Shown here piece after piece: positions 18,216-27,234 of a DNA stretch of 64,000 nucleotides (the first letter of the stretch is position 1; the number at the start of each line of letters is the position of its first letter). Location of the stretch: assembly GCA_965263045.1 (NCBI GenBank), contig CBDHGK010000041.1:3720001-3784000 (forward strand), in the 5' to 3' direction. The position numbers and the translations under genes were made by a program. The notes below the pieces were generated by a model. That model saw nothing but the letters and a program-made list of their open reading frames with translations, made no database searches and was not told the origin of the DNA. Source of the stretch: G963664115 sp965263045. GTDB taxonomy: Bacteria; Acidobacteriota; Terriglobia; 20CM-2-55-15.

Positions 18216-18953
18216 ATGACCCATCGATTTTCAGGAGGCTGCACGATCATTCTTACCGGCCTCCTCCTCTCGGGCGCCGCATTGGCACAGGCGCCCCCGC
18301 CCCTCTACACGGGCAGTGTGGGCGGTGGCTTTGCAGTCACTGGCGGAAACACTTCGACCCAGAATTTCAATCTCTCGGGCGATTTCGTTCGGGATCCCCA
18401 AAGCCGAAACCTGATCAAAGGGACGGCCTCCTACCTTCGGGGCAATCAGAACAGCATTTTGAATCTGGACCGTACCGGAATCAACTTGCGGGACGAGTAC
18501 ACCGTCTCTGGTCGCGCGTTCGTCTTCGGTCAGATCGACTATCTGCGGGATCAATTCAAGGGAATTATTTTTCTTTGGGCGCCGACGGCCGGCGTCGGAC
18601 ACCGAATCATTGACACGGACTCGACCCAGTTCCTGTTGAGCGGCGGGGCCGGGGGCGTACTCGAGAAGAACCCCGGCATTGTGGCGCAGAAATCGGGGAG
18701 CCTGACCGCCGGCCAGAGTTTCCAGCAGAGTCTGTTTACGACCGCGACGTTCACCCAGTCGATCTCCTCACTCTGGAAAACGAATGATTTCAGCGATTCG
18801 CTGACAAATTTCTCTCTGGGATTGACCACAACGCTCGTGGGAAGACTCGAACTGAAGTTGGAATTCATCGACAGCTATAAGAACAAACCCTCGAACGTCG
18901 CGCTGAAGAAGAACGACACCGCCTTCGTGACGACGTTCGTCGTGAAGTTCTGA
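18216..18953 (+). CDS. DUF481 (YdiY-like) outer-membrane beta-barrel protein
   Basis: 245 aa with a cleavable signal peptide (TIILTGLLLSGAALAQA). The mature part consists of alternating strands: GSVGGGFAVTGGNTSTQNFN near the start is the DUF481 signature. Regular amphipathic repeats follow and the end is FVTTFVVKF, with the terminal aromatic expected of a beta-barrel. Family members are salt-induced outer-membrane proteins of unknown activity. It is 121 bp downstream of the DUF4332 gene on the same strand and could share its transcript. Confidence 0.88.
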   Translation: MTHRFSGGCTIILTGLLLSGAALAQAPPPLYTGSVGGGFAVTGGNTSTQNFNLSGDFVRDPQSRNLIKGTASYLRGNQNSILNLDRTGINLRDEYTVSGRAFVFGQIDYLRDQFKGIIFLWAPTAGVGHRIIDTDSTQFLLSGGAGGVLEKNPGIVAQKSGSLTAGQSFQQSLFTTATFTQSISSLWKTNDFSDSLTNFSLGLTTTLVGRLELKLEFIDSYKNKPSNVALKKNDTAFVTTFVVKF

Positions 18954-19129
18954 AGTCTGGGAATCCTGGCCGACCGGGAGTCGCGGCGGCAACCGGAAAG
19001 GTTCGACCCGGTTTGGCCAGGAACAGTGGACTTGTCTAATATTTCTCTGAAACCGGCCGCACGCGGGCCGGGGCGAAAAAGCATGCCACGACCGCGGGCG
19101 AGATGCTCGTCCTGGGCAGGTTTGATCGA

Positions 19130-19381
19130 TTACTTGGTCTCGGCAATGGCGTCGGCTCCATCCTCGCTTTTTCGAAATCGCGATACCTTCGCACCGCTGT
19201 AGTCGCCCCGCTGCCCGCATCCAGGCTTCGCGCAGGTCAACACGAGCTTCACGGACCGGCTCATCGGGCCGTTCCCCTCGCTTCGATCCAGGCTGAACAG
19301 AATCGGTGTGGCACAGTGTTCGCAGAGCACGCCAAGATACCACCGGTCGTCCTTCGTTCGAGATGTACGCCAAGCTTGCAT
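19130..19381 (-). CDS. Small zinc-ribbon-like protein
   Basis: Unrecognised family. I chose the internal Met at 19381, giving 83 aa (MQAWRTSRTKDDRWYLGVLC...), because the longer frame upstream is arginine-rich and looks non-coding. CEHC and CAKPGC form two Cys pairs 33 residues apart, suggesting one structural zinc site. DDRWYLGVLCEHCATPILFS is a plausible beta-rich knuckle. It is convergent with the DUF481 gene. Confidence 0.5.
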   Translation of the reverse strand: MQAWRTSRTKDDRWYLGVLCEHCATPILFSLDRSEGNGPMSRSVKLVLTCAKPGCGQRGDYSGAKVSRFRKSEDGADAIAETK

Positions 19382-19773
19382 AGTGTTTGGATATCCAACC
19401 TTTGAGTTTGAGGCGCCTCTTAACCGTACCGCAGCAGGCAACACCCGATGAGGGCCTGCACAACGAATGCGGCAACGACAATCAGTAACGGACCTCGGGA
19501 AATGGCGCGTGTCTGTAGAACCCTTCGAGAACCTTGCGGGAAAGAGAGACGTCGGCAACGGGAAACCGATTACTTTCCGGAAAGGGACACGTGGCTCCGA
19601 AACAGTAGTCCGACACGAATCCGCTTGTTAGAAGATACGCTTCGGCATCTACGAGGTCAACGTCCATCGCCCAAATCAGGGGACTGTTCCCTCACTGAGT
19701 CAGGGGTGGGGACCCGAGACAAGGGGCCCCGGAGGTCGCACGCCCCGACCGAAAAATCAGAACTCCATTCCTG
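19382..19773. other. Intergenic, nothing recognised
   Basis: The remaining frames are short and without domains. This is the downstream region of the broken dehydrogenase gene (minus strand). Confidence 0.35.
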
Positions 19774-21206
19774 CTATTGACCGGCCACCAGCCTGCGGAT
19801 GGTCCCGTCCTGCTTGTTCAGGATGAACACCTGCCCATCAGGCCCGGTGCCGAATCGCAGGTCCGCGCGCGTTGCGGGCTCTTTGCCCTGTGCCCGATTC
19901 TTGTCCTGAATCAATTCGAGAAGTGTCCGGGCCTCCCCGTCAACGTTGAGCAAGACCCGGCGGATGTCATCCTGTCCGCCGTCGGGCAGGTTGTCGGCGT
20001 CGAGGTGGAATATTTCTCCGCTCGGCAGGTCACCGAACAGAATGCGGTTCGTAGTTGCGGAATCGCGTTGTCCCGGTAAACGATCAGGCCGATGGATGCG
20101 GATTGAGGCTGCAGGAGTGGATCCAGCTGCCCGTATTCGGCGATCGGGTACGTCACCCCCGGATCGCTGCGCGGGCTTTCCAGGCTCACCTCCTGGCGGC
20201 TGATGAAACCGAAGCTCCCTTCCCATGTGTTCCACCCGAGGTTTGCGCCCGCGCTGACCGGGCTGATTTCCTCGACGATGTTCTGACCAATATCAGTGAA
20301 GAACATGTTTCCGTTTTGAGAGTCCCAAGCGAAGTTCTGAGGATTGCGGACGCCGTAGGCATAGATCTCGCTCAATGTCCGGTTGTCGCCATCGTTGAAC
20401 GGGTTGTCGGCGGGTATCCCGTATTTTCCATTGGTGCTGTTCGAACCGAGAGGGTCGATCCGGAAGATCTTGCCGAAACCCGAACCAAGCTTCTGGGAAT
20501 TGAAGAGGGGATCGCCGCCGCTGCCGCCATCGGCGACACCCACGTAGAGCAGACCAGAGTCCGGATCGCCCGGCCGAGCCAGTGAATTGAATCCAATCTG
20601 ACCGCCATTGTGGTTCCGAAAAGGTTGTTCGAAGCGAAACAGCTCTCTCGGGGCGCCGCCGTCGTATATCCGGGCGCCCGGCGTTCGGGCCGTCCACTCC
20701 AGCAAAACGGTATCGTGGGAGTTGTCGCCGCCTCCGGGCACGAAGTCCGAATCGGGATCTGTGTCCGTCAAGTCGCTCCAGGTATAGAATTTGCCAAATC
20801 CCGGAGTACCGGCTTGTCCGAATTGAGGATGGAACGCAAAGCTCTGCATTCCCTGTTCTCTCCGGGTCGACTGGACGCTGAAGCCCCAGTTGTCGGCGTT
20901 GGTATCGACGTACTCGATGACCGTCTCACCATCGTAGCTGACGCTGTATAACGGTCCACGCATGTCGTTGACGAAGAAGCGGCGCGTTGCCGGTTCATCG
21001 ATCAAGATCATCGGGCGTGCCGCCTCGCCCTCCAGATCCGGAATCGATGCGAACTCAACGAAATCGACGCGGATGACGCCCTCCCGCGCTTCGATTGGCT
21101 GCGGAAAGGGATCGTTTGTCCGTTGGGCGGGAGCGGGAGACGCCGTTATCAGGAGTGCCAGGAATACAGGAGCAAGATGCTGGGTCATTCTTATTACCTT
21201 CTTCAT
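19774..21206 (-). pseudogene. PQQ-dependent sugar dehydrogenase-like protein (GSDH/HHIP fold), frameshifted
   Basis: The start is MKKVIRMTQHLAPVFLALLI (21206), a signal peptide. The body matches soluble quinoprotein glucose/sorbosone dehydrogenases: FAFHPQFGQAGTPGFGKFYT, HNGGQIGFNS, DPDSGLLYVGVADGGSGGDP, FGKIFRIDPLGS, IYAYGVRNPQNFAWDSQNG and GANLGWNTWEG. Near 20055 the frame shifts by one base. Before it reads IVYRDNAIPQLR, and after it, in another frame, NRILFGDLPSGEIFHLDADN to the true end IRRLVAGQ. A one-base loss is the simplest cause; in this copy the C-terminal blade would be replaced by about 40 unrelated residues. It would act in the periplasm on sugars or alcohols with PQQ. Confidence 0.85.
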
Positions 21207-21261
21207 TGGTATCGGACCGTGGCCCGGACTGTGGGTCATCCCCGGGATCGCCGGATGAATG

Positions 21262-21666
21262 CTACTGTAGCGTGATTTTGAAATCACCCCGCGCGCCCGC
21301 ATGACTCCAGATTCCAATAATTTGCTGATGTTGCAGGGAGCCGTAATTTTCGAGGGTGCCGACAACGGTGAACTGAACCGGATTTCCCGATTGGTCGGTC
21401 GCTTCAATTTCGAATCGGACTCCCCAGGTTGCGGGATCGAACGTTGCCGCCTGGAGGGGAACCGCGACCGGTCCAGGATTGAGCACACCGCTCACCGTCT
21501 GGCCGTCCCACCGCATAACGACCGTGACTGGATTTCGGTGCGCCGCACTCGGCCCCCAGTCCCCGCGCCAGGTGCCAGACAACGGGTGACCTTCCTGAGC
21601 CCATATCGAAGGAACCAGTGCCAGAACCAGAACAAGGCAAACCCAACAAACGGTCCTTAAAATCAT
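21262..21666 (-). CDS. Secreted hypothetical protein, about 134 aa
   Basis: Start ATG 21666 (MILRTVCWVCLVLVLALVPS), a signal peptide ending near SIWAQ. The mature domain begins HPLSGTWRGDWG and continues with VTVVMRWDGQTVSGVLNPGP and GIWSHAGARGDFKITLQ. This GxWxGxW... pattern with later G-x-W resembles small lipocalin/avidin-like beta-barrels that recur in soil Acidobacteriota next to oxidative cluster genes. No named function. It lies 55 bp upstream of the dehydrogenase gene on the same strand, so the two may be one operon. Confidence 0.7.
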   Translation of the reverse strand: MILRTVCWVCLVLVLALVPSIWAQEGHPLSGTWRGDWGPSAAHRNPVTVVMRWDGQTVSGVLNPGPVAVPLQAATFDPATWGVRFEIEATDQSGNPVQFTVVGTLENYGSLQHQQIIGIWSHAGARGDFKITLQ

Positions 21667-21833
21667 GTCTATCTCCTTGCTCGGCCCCGTATTGTGAGAG
21701 ATGCTAACATTTGCCGGTGGGAATCGGAATTTCATTCCAATCGGGAGGTTACGCAACCTTAAGGTGTTTGCGGCGTCCGGCAGGCGGGGTTGATTCGAGT
21801 CCGGGAACACGAAACACGACTCTTGGAGCACAC

Positions 21834-22307
21834 ATGCGTTATCACAAAGCATTAAATGGAATTGTTCGGAGAATTGTTCGGAGAATCGTTCGGAGCCCAA
21901 TCGTGCGAAGTGGACTTGCGGCGTGCACCCTCGTCATCGGTCTGGTTGCGGCGGCGCCTGTCGGGGCAGCCCATCACTCTTTTTCTGCGGAGTTCGACCG
22001 GGACAAACCCGTTACCACCACCGGTGCGGTCGTGAAGGTTGAATGGATGAACCCGCACATCTGGTTCTACCTCGACGTGAGAGATGAAACGACCGGTGCA
22101 GTCACAAACTGGGGATGGGAGATGGGGAGCCCCAACGGCCTGATGCGGCGCGGATGGACGCGAAATTCATTGAAGATCGGTGATGTCGTCACAGTGGAAG
22201 GAAGCCAGGCCCTGGACGGCAGCAATAGAGCGAACGCCGCTTCAGTCGTGCTCACCAGTGGATCGCAGTTGTTCGCAGGTTCGAGCGGGAATGCGACCCG
22301 ACAATAA
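21834..22307 (+). CDS. DUF6152 family exported protein
   Basis: 157 aa. A long signal region contains a repeated IVRRIVRRIVRS stretch. The 24-bp-scale tandem (gttcggagaattgttcggag...) makes the N-terminus unusually basic before SGLAACTLVIGLVAAAPVGA. The mature part starts AHHSFSAEFDRDKPVTTTGA, the hallmark of DUF6152, followed by VEWMNPHIWFYLDVRDETTG and an OB-like strand set (IGDVVTVEGSQALDG). The invariant HHS and NPH residues suggest metal or redox binding, but the activity is unknown. It is first in a plus-strand cluster with DUF1592 and DUF1552 genes. Confidence 0.85.
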   Translation: MRYHKALNGIVRRIVRRIVRSPIVRSGLAACTLVIGLVAAAPVGAAHHSFSAEFDRDKPVTTTGAVVKVEWMNPHIWFYLDVRDETTGAVTNWGWEMGSPNGLMRRGWTRNSLKIGDVVTVEGSQALDGSNRANAASVVLTSGSQLFAGSSGNATRQ

Positions 22308-22427
22308 TCCGACTCTGCAAGCGGGATTGCATCGGCATATCCCAAAGGCGGGTCCGATCGCGCGCGGAAGCGAGGCAGGGACCCCCAGTGACACGAATGG
22401 GAAGACATTTTGATCTTGGAAGATAGT

Positions 22428-23264
22428 ATGAAGAACTGCCGGGGAGAGGTGTCCCCCGGGGGCCGTGTAGCGAGTGGCTTCATTGCTGCTTGCGGTATAG
22501 CCGTGCTGTGTCTCGTATTCGGCGTCACGTCCTATGCGCAGGTGACCCCGGTCGACGGAACCGCACCCCCCGCGCTCGCTCCACGCCTGCCATCCGGTCT
22601 GCCGGATCTCGGTGGACAAGGCACATGGGGTCTCCCCTACATCACCGACATGTCCCGTCCAGTGCGGGGAGGGGATCCGATCGAAATCCCTTTTCAGCCG
22701 TGGGCCCGGGCTGTGTTCGATGCGCGTCAAGCCAATAATTCAAAATACGATCCGGAAGGATACTGTCTACCGCCGGGTATCCCCCGTGCCCTGGGAACGC
22801 CCTATCCCATGCAATTCATACAGGAAGAAGGCCGCATCATTCAGATCTTCGAAGGAGGCGCACACATCTGGCGCGAGATCTTCATGGACGGGCGAGCACA
22901 TCCTGAAGGCGACTTACTCAATCCCACCTACAACGGCCACGCTGTCGGTCATTGGGAAGGAGACTCCCTGATCGTTGACGTCGTCGGTTTTAACGAGAGG
23001 ACGTGGCTCGACATTGCCGGCCACCCGCACACCGATGCAATGCACGTCATTGAACGCTACACGCGAGTGGATCTGAATACCCTCAGCTACGAGGCGACGA
23101 TCAACGACCCGAAGACCTACAACCGGGAGTGGACAACCGGATGGACGATTCCATGGCAACCGGGGCAGGAGTTGCAGGAGTACATCTGCCAGGAGAACAA
23201 TCAATATCTCGAATCGTTGATCCGGGAAGAATTCATGATGTCGCTGGAAGATGAAAACCCGTGA
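22428..23264 (+). CDS. Exported hypothetical protein accompanying DUF6152
   Basis: 278 aa from ATG 22428. The N-terminal signal is FIAACGIAVLCLVFGVTSYA. The conserved-looking core is YCLPPGIPRALGTPYPMQFI, IIQIFEGGAHIWREIFMDGR, VGHWEGDSLIVDVVGFNERT and WLDIAGHPHTDAMHVIERYT. Several copies of this arrangement commonly accompany DUF6152 genes in Acidobacteriota and marine proteobacteria. No catalytic activity is assigned. The GHWEGDSL(I/V)V and HPHTDAM(H) motifs suggest a beta-rich domain with histidine ligands. It probably functions with its neighbours in the periplasm. Confidence 0.75.
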   Translation: MKNCRGEVSPGGRVASGFIAACGIAVLCLVFGVTSYAQVTPVDGTAPPALAPRLPSGLPDLGGQGTWGLPYITDMSRPVRGGDPIEIPFQPWARAVFDARQANNSKYDPEGYCLPPGIPRALGTPYPMQFIQEEGRIIQIFEGGAHIWREIFMDGRAHPEGDLLNPTYNGHAVGHWEGDSLIVDVVGFNERTWLDIAGHPHTDAMHVIERYTRVDLNTLSYEATINDPKTYNREWTTGWTIPWQPGQELQEYICQENNQYLESLIREEFMMSLEDENP

Positions 23265-23352
23265 CCCAGCCGCCCACGGCAGAAGACGGATATCGATACC
23301 ATACCGGACAACGGGCTGGAGGCGATGCAGGGGATGGAGGGGCTTGGAAGGG

Positions 23353-25797
23353 ATGGAGAAGAAGATGATGATGATTAACAGATCCGTCTTCTTGTTCTTA
23401 GTCAGCGGCCTGTCAATCCTGGTGTCTCTCGGCGCCGGCTGGGGCGAACTTGCGGCGTCGGGCCGGGGTCCCCAGGGGAATCCGGTATCGCCCACTGCTG
23501 ACTCAGGCGTCGCCGACCCGGCAACTCTCCTGAATCAATACTGTGTCGGATGCCACAACGACCAGACGCCAACGGGCAATTTCACCCTGGAGTCTCTGGA
23601 CTTGTCTGCTGTTGGAGCAAAACGGGAGTCGTGGGAAAAAGTCGTTCGGAAGCTGCGCGCCGGGATGATGCCGCCCGCGGGCGCACCCAGACCCGCATCA
23701 TCGGACTATCACCGCCTCGTCGATTGGCTGGAGACAGAACTCGACCGGGATCCGTCGCCCCATATGCCACCGCCCGGCATCCATCGGCTGAACCGGACCG
23801 AATACGCAAACGTCATCCGGGACATGCTGGGGCTTGAGGTCGATGTCCGGACACTGTTGCCCGCAGATGACTCCAGCTACGGTTTTGACAACATGGCGGG
23901 AACGCTGGGGCTGTCCTCGACCCTGGTGGAGGCTTACGTTTCGGCTGCCGGTAAGATCAGCCGCCTGGCAATCGGGAGGGCCGTGTCTCCAGTGCAGGTC
24001 ACCTACCGGGTGCGTGAAGACACTTCTCAGCGGTACCACATCCAGGGGCTGCCCTTCGGTACTCGTGGCGGCATGCTGATACAGCACGAATTTCCCTCAG
24101 ATGGAGACTACGTCATCACCGTGAACGGGCTTGCGGGAGACAATATGTCACCGCAGCCTTTCGGCTCGATACCGAACGAAAAACTTGAAGTCATACTCGA
24201 CGGCTAGCTCCTCGAATTGCTCGACTGGAACCCGGGACGACGGAGAGGGGGAACTGACGCCGCGATGCAGGTCCGTTTCCATACGACGGCCGGATCGCAC
24301 ACCATCGGCGTCACCTTCCTTCAAACCAATCTTGCCCCGGTCCTGGATGTCAATCAGCACTTCATGAGAGACACGATTCAAACCGGACCTTTCCCTGGAT
24401 TTACGTTCTTTCCGCATGTCGGTAGTGTCCGAATCGATGGCCCGGAGAATGCCGTGGCAGCCGCCGAGTCCCCGAGCCGACGGAAGATCTTCGTGTGCCG
24501 ACCGGAGAACAGGGCGGAAGAAGAATCCTGTGCCCGACAGATCCTGACGAACCTGGCCACACGCGCTTTCCGCCATCCGGCTGAGGCCGGGGAAATCGAT
24601 CCCCTCATGACCTTCTACCAGGCGGGCCGGAGCGCGGGTGAATTCGACGGCGGCATCGAACTCGCCCTCCAGCGTGTCCTGGCAGATCCCAAGTTTCTGT
24701 ATCGCATGGAAGCAGAGCCAGAGAACCTCAACGCAGGGGCGATGTATCCGATAAGCGATCTGGAACTGGCTTCCCGTCTCTCATTTTTCCTGTGGAGCTC
24801 GATGCCTGATGACCGCCTCCTCAACGTTGCGGCCGAGGGACAGCTGGGGGACCCGGTAGTGCTCGAGGCCGAGGTCCGGCGCATGCTCGCCGATCCGAAA
24901 GCGCGGGCGCTGGCCGACAATTTCGCCGGACAGTGGCTCAACCTTCGGGGCCTGGAGACGACGAACCCGCTACCGATGATTTATTCGGATTTCGACGATC
25001 CGCTCCGACAGGCCATGCGGAGCGAAGTCGAGATGCTGTTCGAAACGATCATTCGTGAGGATCGCCCCGTCATCGACCTTCTGGACGCGGACTATACGTT
25101 CGTTAACGAGCGCCTCGCCAGCCACTACGGAATCCCGAATGTTTACGGCAGCCGGTTCAGGCGTGTCCGGCTTGAGGACGCCTACGACGTTCGGCGCGGA
25201 CTGCTCGGCAAAGGTGCGGTGCTGGCGACAACATCTAAACCGGAACGGAATTCTCCCGTCACTCGGGGCAAATGGATCATGACCAACATTCTCGGCGTGA
25301 GTCCACCCGATCCCCCGCCGGACGTTTCTCAACTGGAAGCCAATCCCGAGGACGCTCGAGGCAACGCCCCAGCCCGCTCCATGCGGCAGAAGATGGCCGA
25401 TCACCAGGTCCGTCCCGATTGTGTCCAATGTCACCGGTTGATGGATCCCATTGGATTCGCACTGGAAAACTTCGACGCAACCGGTGCATGGCGCACCGAG
25501 GACGGAGGTGAGATGATCGAGGTTGACGATACGGTATACGACGGCACCCAGATTTACGGACCGGCAAGTTTGCGCGAATGGCTGTTGAGCTATTCGGATC
25601 AGTTCGTGCGCGTGGCCACCGGGAAACTGCTGACCTACGGTCTGGGACGGGGAGTTGAATTCGACGACATGCCCGTCGTGCGCTCGATCGTCAACAACGC
25701 AGCAGGCAACGGCTACCGTTTCTCCGACCTGGTCCTGGGCGTCGTCAACAGCCCGCCGTTTAGGATGAACATGAAGCTCGAGGCAGGTGTAAATTAA
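23353..25797 (+). pseudogene. DUF1592-type haem-c protein with in-frame amber codon
   Basis: From ATG 23353 the product would be about 814 aa with the domain order of the family. It has a signal/anchor, a cytochrome-like CVGCHND haem site (about residue 64), DUF1587 (GIHRLNRTEYANVIRDMLGL), DUF1595/1592 (FRHPAEAGEIDPLMTFYQAG and YPISDLELASRLSFFLW), DUF1588 (PDCVQCHRLMDPIGFALENF, with a second CxxCH) and DUF1585 (LTYGLGRGVEFDDMPVVRSI). TAG at 24205-24207 interrupts it after VILDG; the downstream frame (24208-25797) is the same frame and open. Relatives usually have Gln or Glu at this place, so one base change explains it. The 3' part could be expressed separately only from a poor TTG start. Such proteins are thought to work with DUF1552 partners in periplasmic redox reactions. 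Confidence 0.85.
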
Positions 25798-27146
25798 TGT
25801 TTATAACCCGGAAGCATTTTCCGCGCCGGACTTTCCTGAAAGGTGCCGGTGTCACACTGGCGCTGCCATTGATGGAAGCCATGATCCCGGCGGCGACGGC
25901 GCTGGGGCAGACGGCCGCCAAACCCACCCCACGGTTCATGGGGATCTTCTTTCCTCATGGGATGTCTCCCGGATACTGGGTGCCTGAAGATATCCCCACG
26001 CTGGGCCAGCTGCCCTTCATCATGCAGCCTCTCGAATCCGTCAAGCGAAACACAGTGATTCTGAGCGGCCTGTGGGCCAGATCGGCCGAACCACCCGAGG
26101 GCACATCGGGTTCCGACCATTTTGTCGCAGCCGCATTCCTGACCGCCATCAAGCCCAGAAGGACTGCCGGATCCGATGTGAACGTCGGCAGCCCGACCAT
26201 CGATCAGGTCATCGCTCGCGAGATTGGAGCCAACTCCCTCCTGCCGTCGCTGCAACTGGCCCTGGAGGACCCTGGAGCCAATTCAAGTAACTGCGGTGAA
26301 GGCTACAGCTGCGCCTACACAAACTCCATTTCCTGGCCAACAACGACGACGACGTTGCCCATGGAAATCAATCCCCAGGTCGTTTTCGAGCGTCTGTTCG
26401 GCAGCGGATCGACACCGGCTGAACGCGCGTTGCGGATCGGAGAGAGTCGGAGCATCCTCGATTCGATCCGCGACGAATTGAGCCGATTGAAGAATATATT
26501 CGGTCCCGCTGACCGCGCCCGGCTTGACCAGTACACCGAAGAGATTCGCGAGATCGAACGGCGCCTTCAGCTCGCCTCCGATGCCTCCGTCGTCACGCCC
26601 GCACAGGGAACGCCGGCCGGCGTACCCGATTCCTGGGATGACCATGTCAAGCTGCAGCTGGACCTCACCGCGCTGGCCTTCCAGGCAGACGTAACGCGCG
26701 TGGTCACGCTGCTGGGTGCCCGCGACCTGACGAGCAAGAGCTACCGGCTGCCGGATGGCACCGACAGCGGCAGCTTTCACGGCCTGTCACACCACGCCGA
26801 GAATCCTGTAACGATCCGGGATTACTCCCGGATCAACCGGTACCATGTCTCGACGCTCGCTTATTTCGCCGAAAAACTCAGGTCCATTCCCGATGGCGAC
26901 GGCACGCTGCTGGACCACTCGCTGACTCTCTACGGTTCCAACATGGGGAACTCGAATCAGCACCAGCATTTCGACGTGCCCAACATACTGATCGGCGGGG
27001 CCGGTGGGCAGCTTCGGGGTGGACGCCACATCGCCTATCCCTCGAAGACCGTCACGACAGGGAACCTGCTGTTGAGCGTCATGGATATGTTCGGTATCCA
27101 CAGGGATATACAGGGCGATGGCGACCACCGCCTGGCCGGATTGTAG
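25797..27146 (+). CDS. DUF1552 domain protein with Tat signal
   Basis: 449 aa. A twin-arginine signal is at the start (RKHFPRRTFLKGAGVTLALP), then MGIFFPHGMSPGYWVPED, NTVILSGLWARSAEPPEGTS and GSDHFVAAAFLTAIKP. LFGSGSTPAERALR and the C-terminal LTLYGSNMGNSNQHQHFDVP and NILIGGAGGQLRGG are diagnostic of DUF1552. It overlaps the DUF1592 stop by one base (TAATG), showing translational coupling. The folded-export signal suggests it carries a cofactor or metal. It belongs to an alkaline-phosphatase-like superfamily, but its reaction is not established. Confidence 0.92.
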   Translation: MFITRKHFPRRTFLKGAGVTLALPLMEAMIPAATALGQTAAKPTPRFMGIFFPHGMSPGYWVPEDIPTLGQLPFIMQPLESVKRNTVILSGLWARSAEPPEGTSGSDHFVAAAFLTAIKPRRTAGSDVNVGSPTIDQVIAREIGANSLLPSLQLALEDPGANSSNCGEGYSCAYTNSISWPTTTTTLPMEINPQVVFERLFGSGSTPAERALRIGESRSILDSIRDELSRLKNIFGPADRARLDQYTEEIREIERRLQLASDASVVTPAQGTPAGVPDSWDDHVKLQLDLTALAFQADVTRVVTLLGARDLTSKSYRLPDGTDSGSFHGLSHHAENPVTIRDYSRINRYHVSTLAYFAEKLRSIPDGDGTLLDHSLTLYGSNMGNSNQHQHFDVPNILIGGAGGQLRGGRHIAYPSKTVTTGNLLLSVMDMFGIHRDIQGDGDHRLAGL

Positions 27147-27234
27147 TCGCTCGAATGACTGGTATTTATCAATGATACACACTGCATTCCCTAGACGCGG
27201 TCACCTGACGAACGCCCGGGGAACCCTCCGCATT

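Noticed and set aside
19300..19330. TGGCACAG-N-TTCGC resembling a sigma-54 promoter on the plus strand
   Set aside because: Lies inside the zinc-ribbon gene and has no plus-strand gene in front of it.
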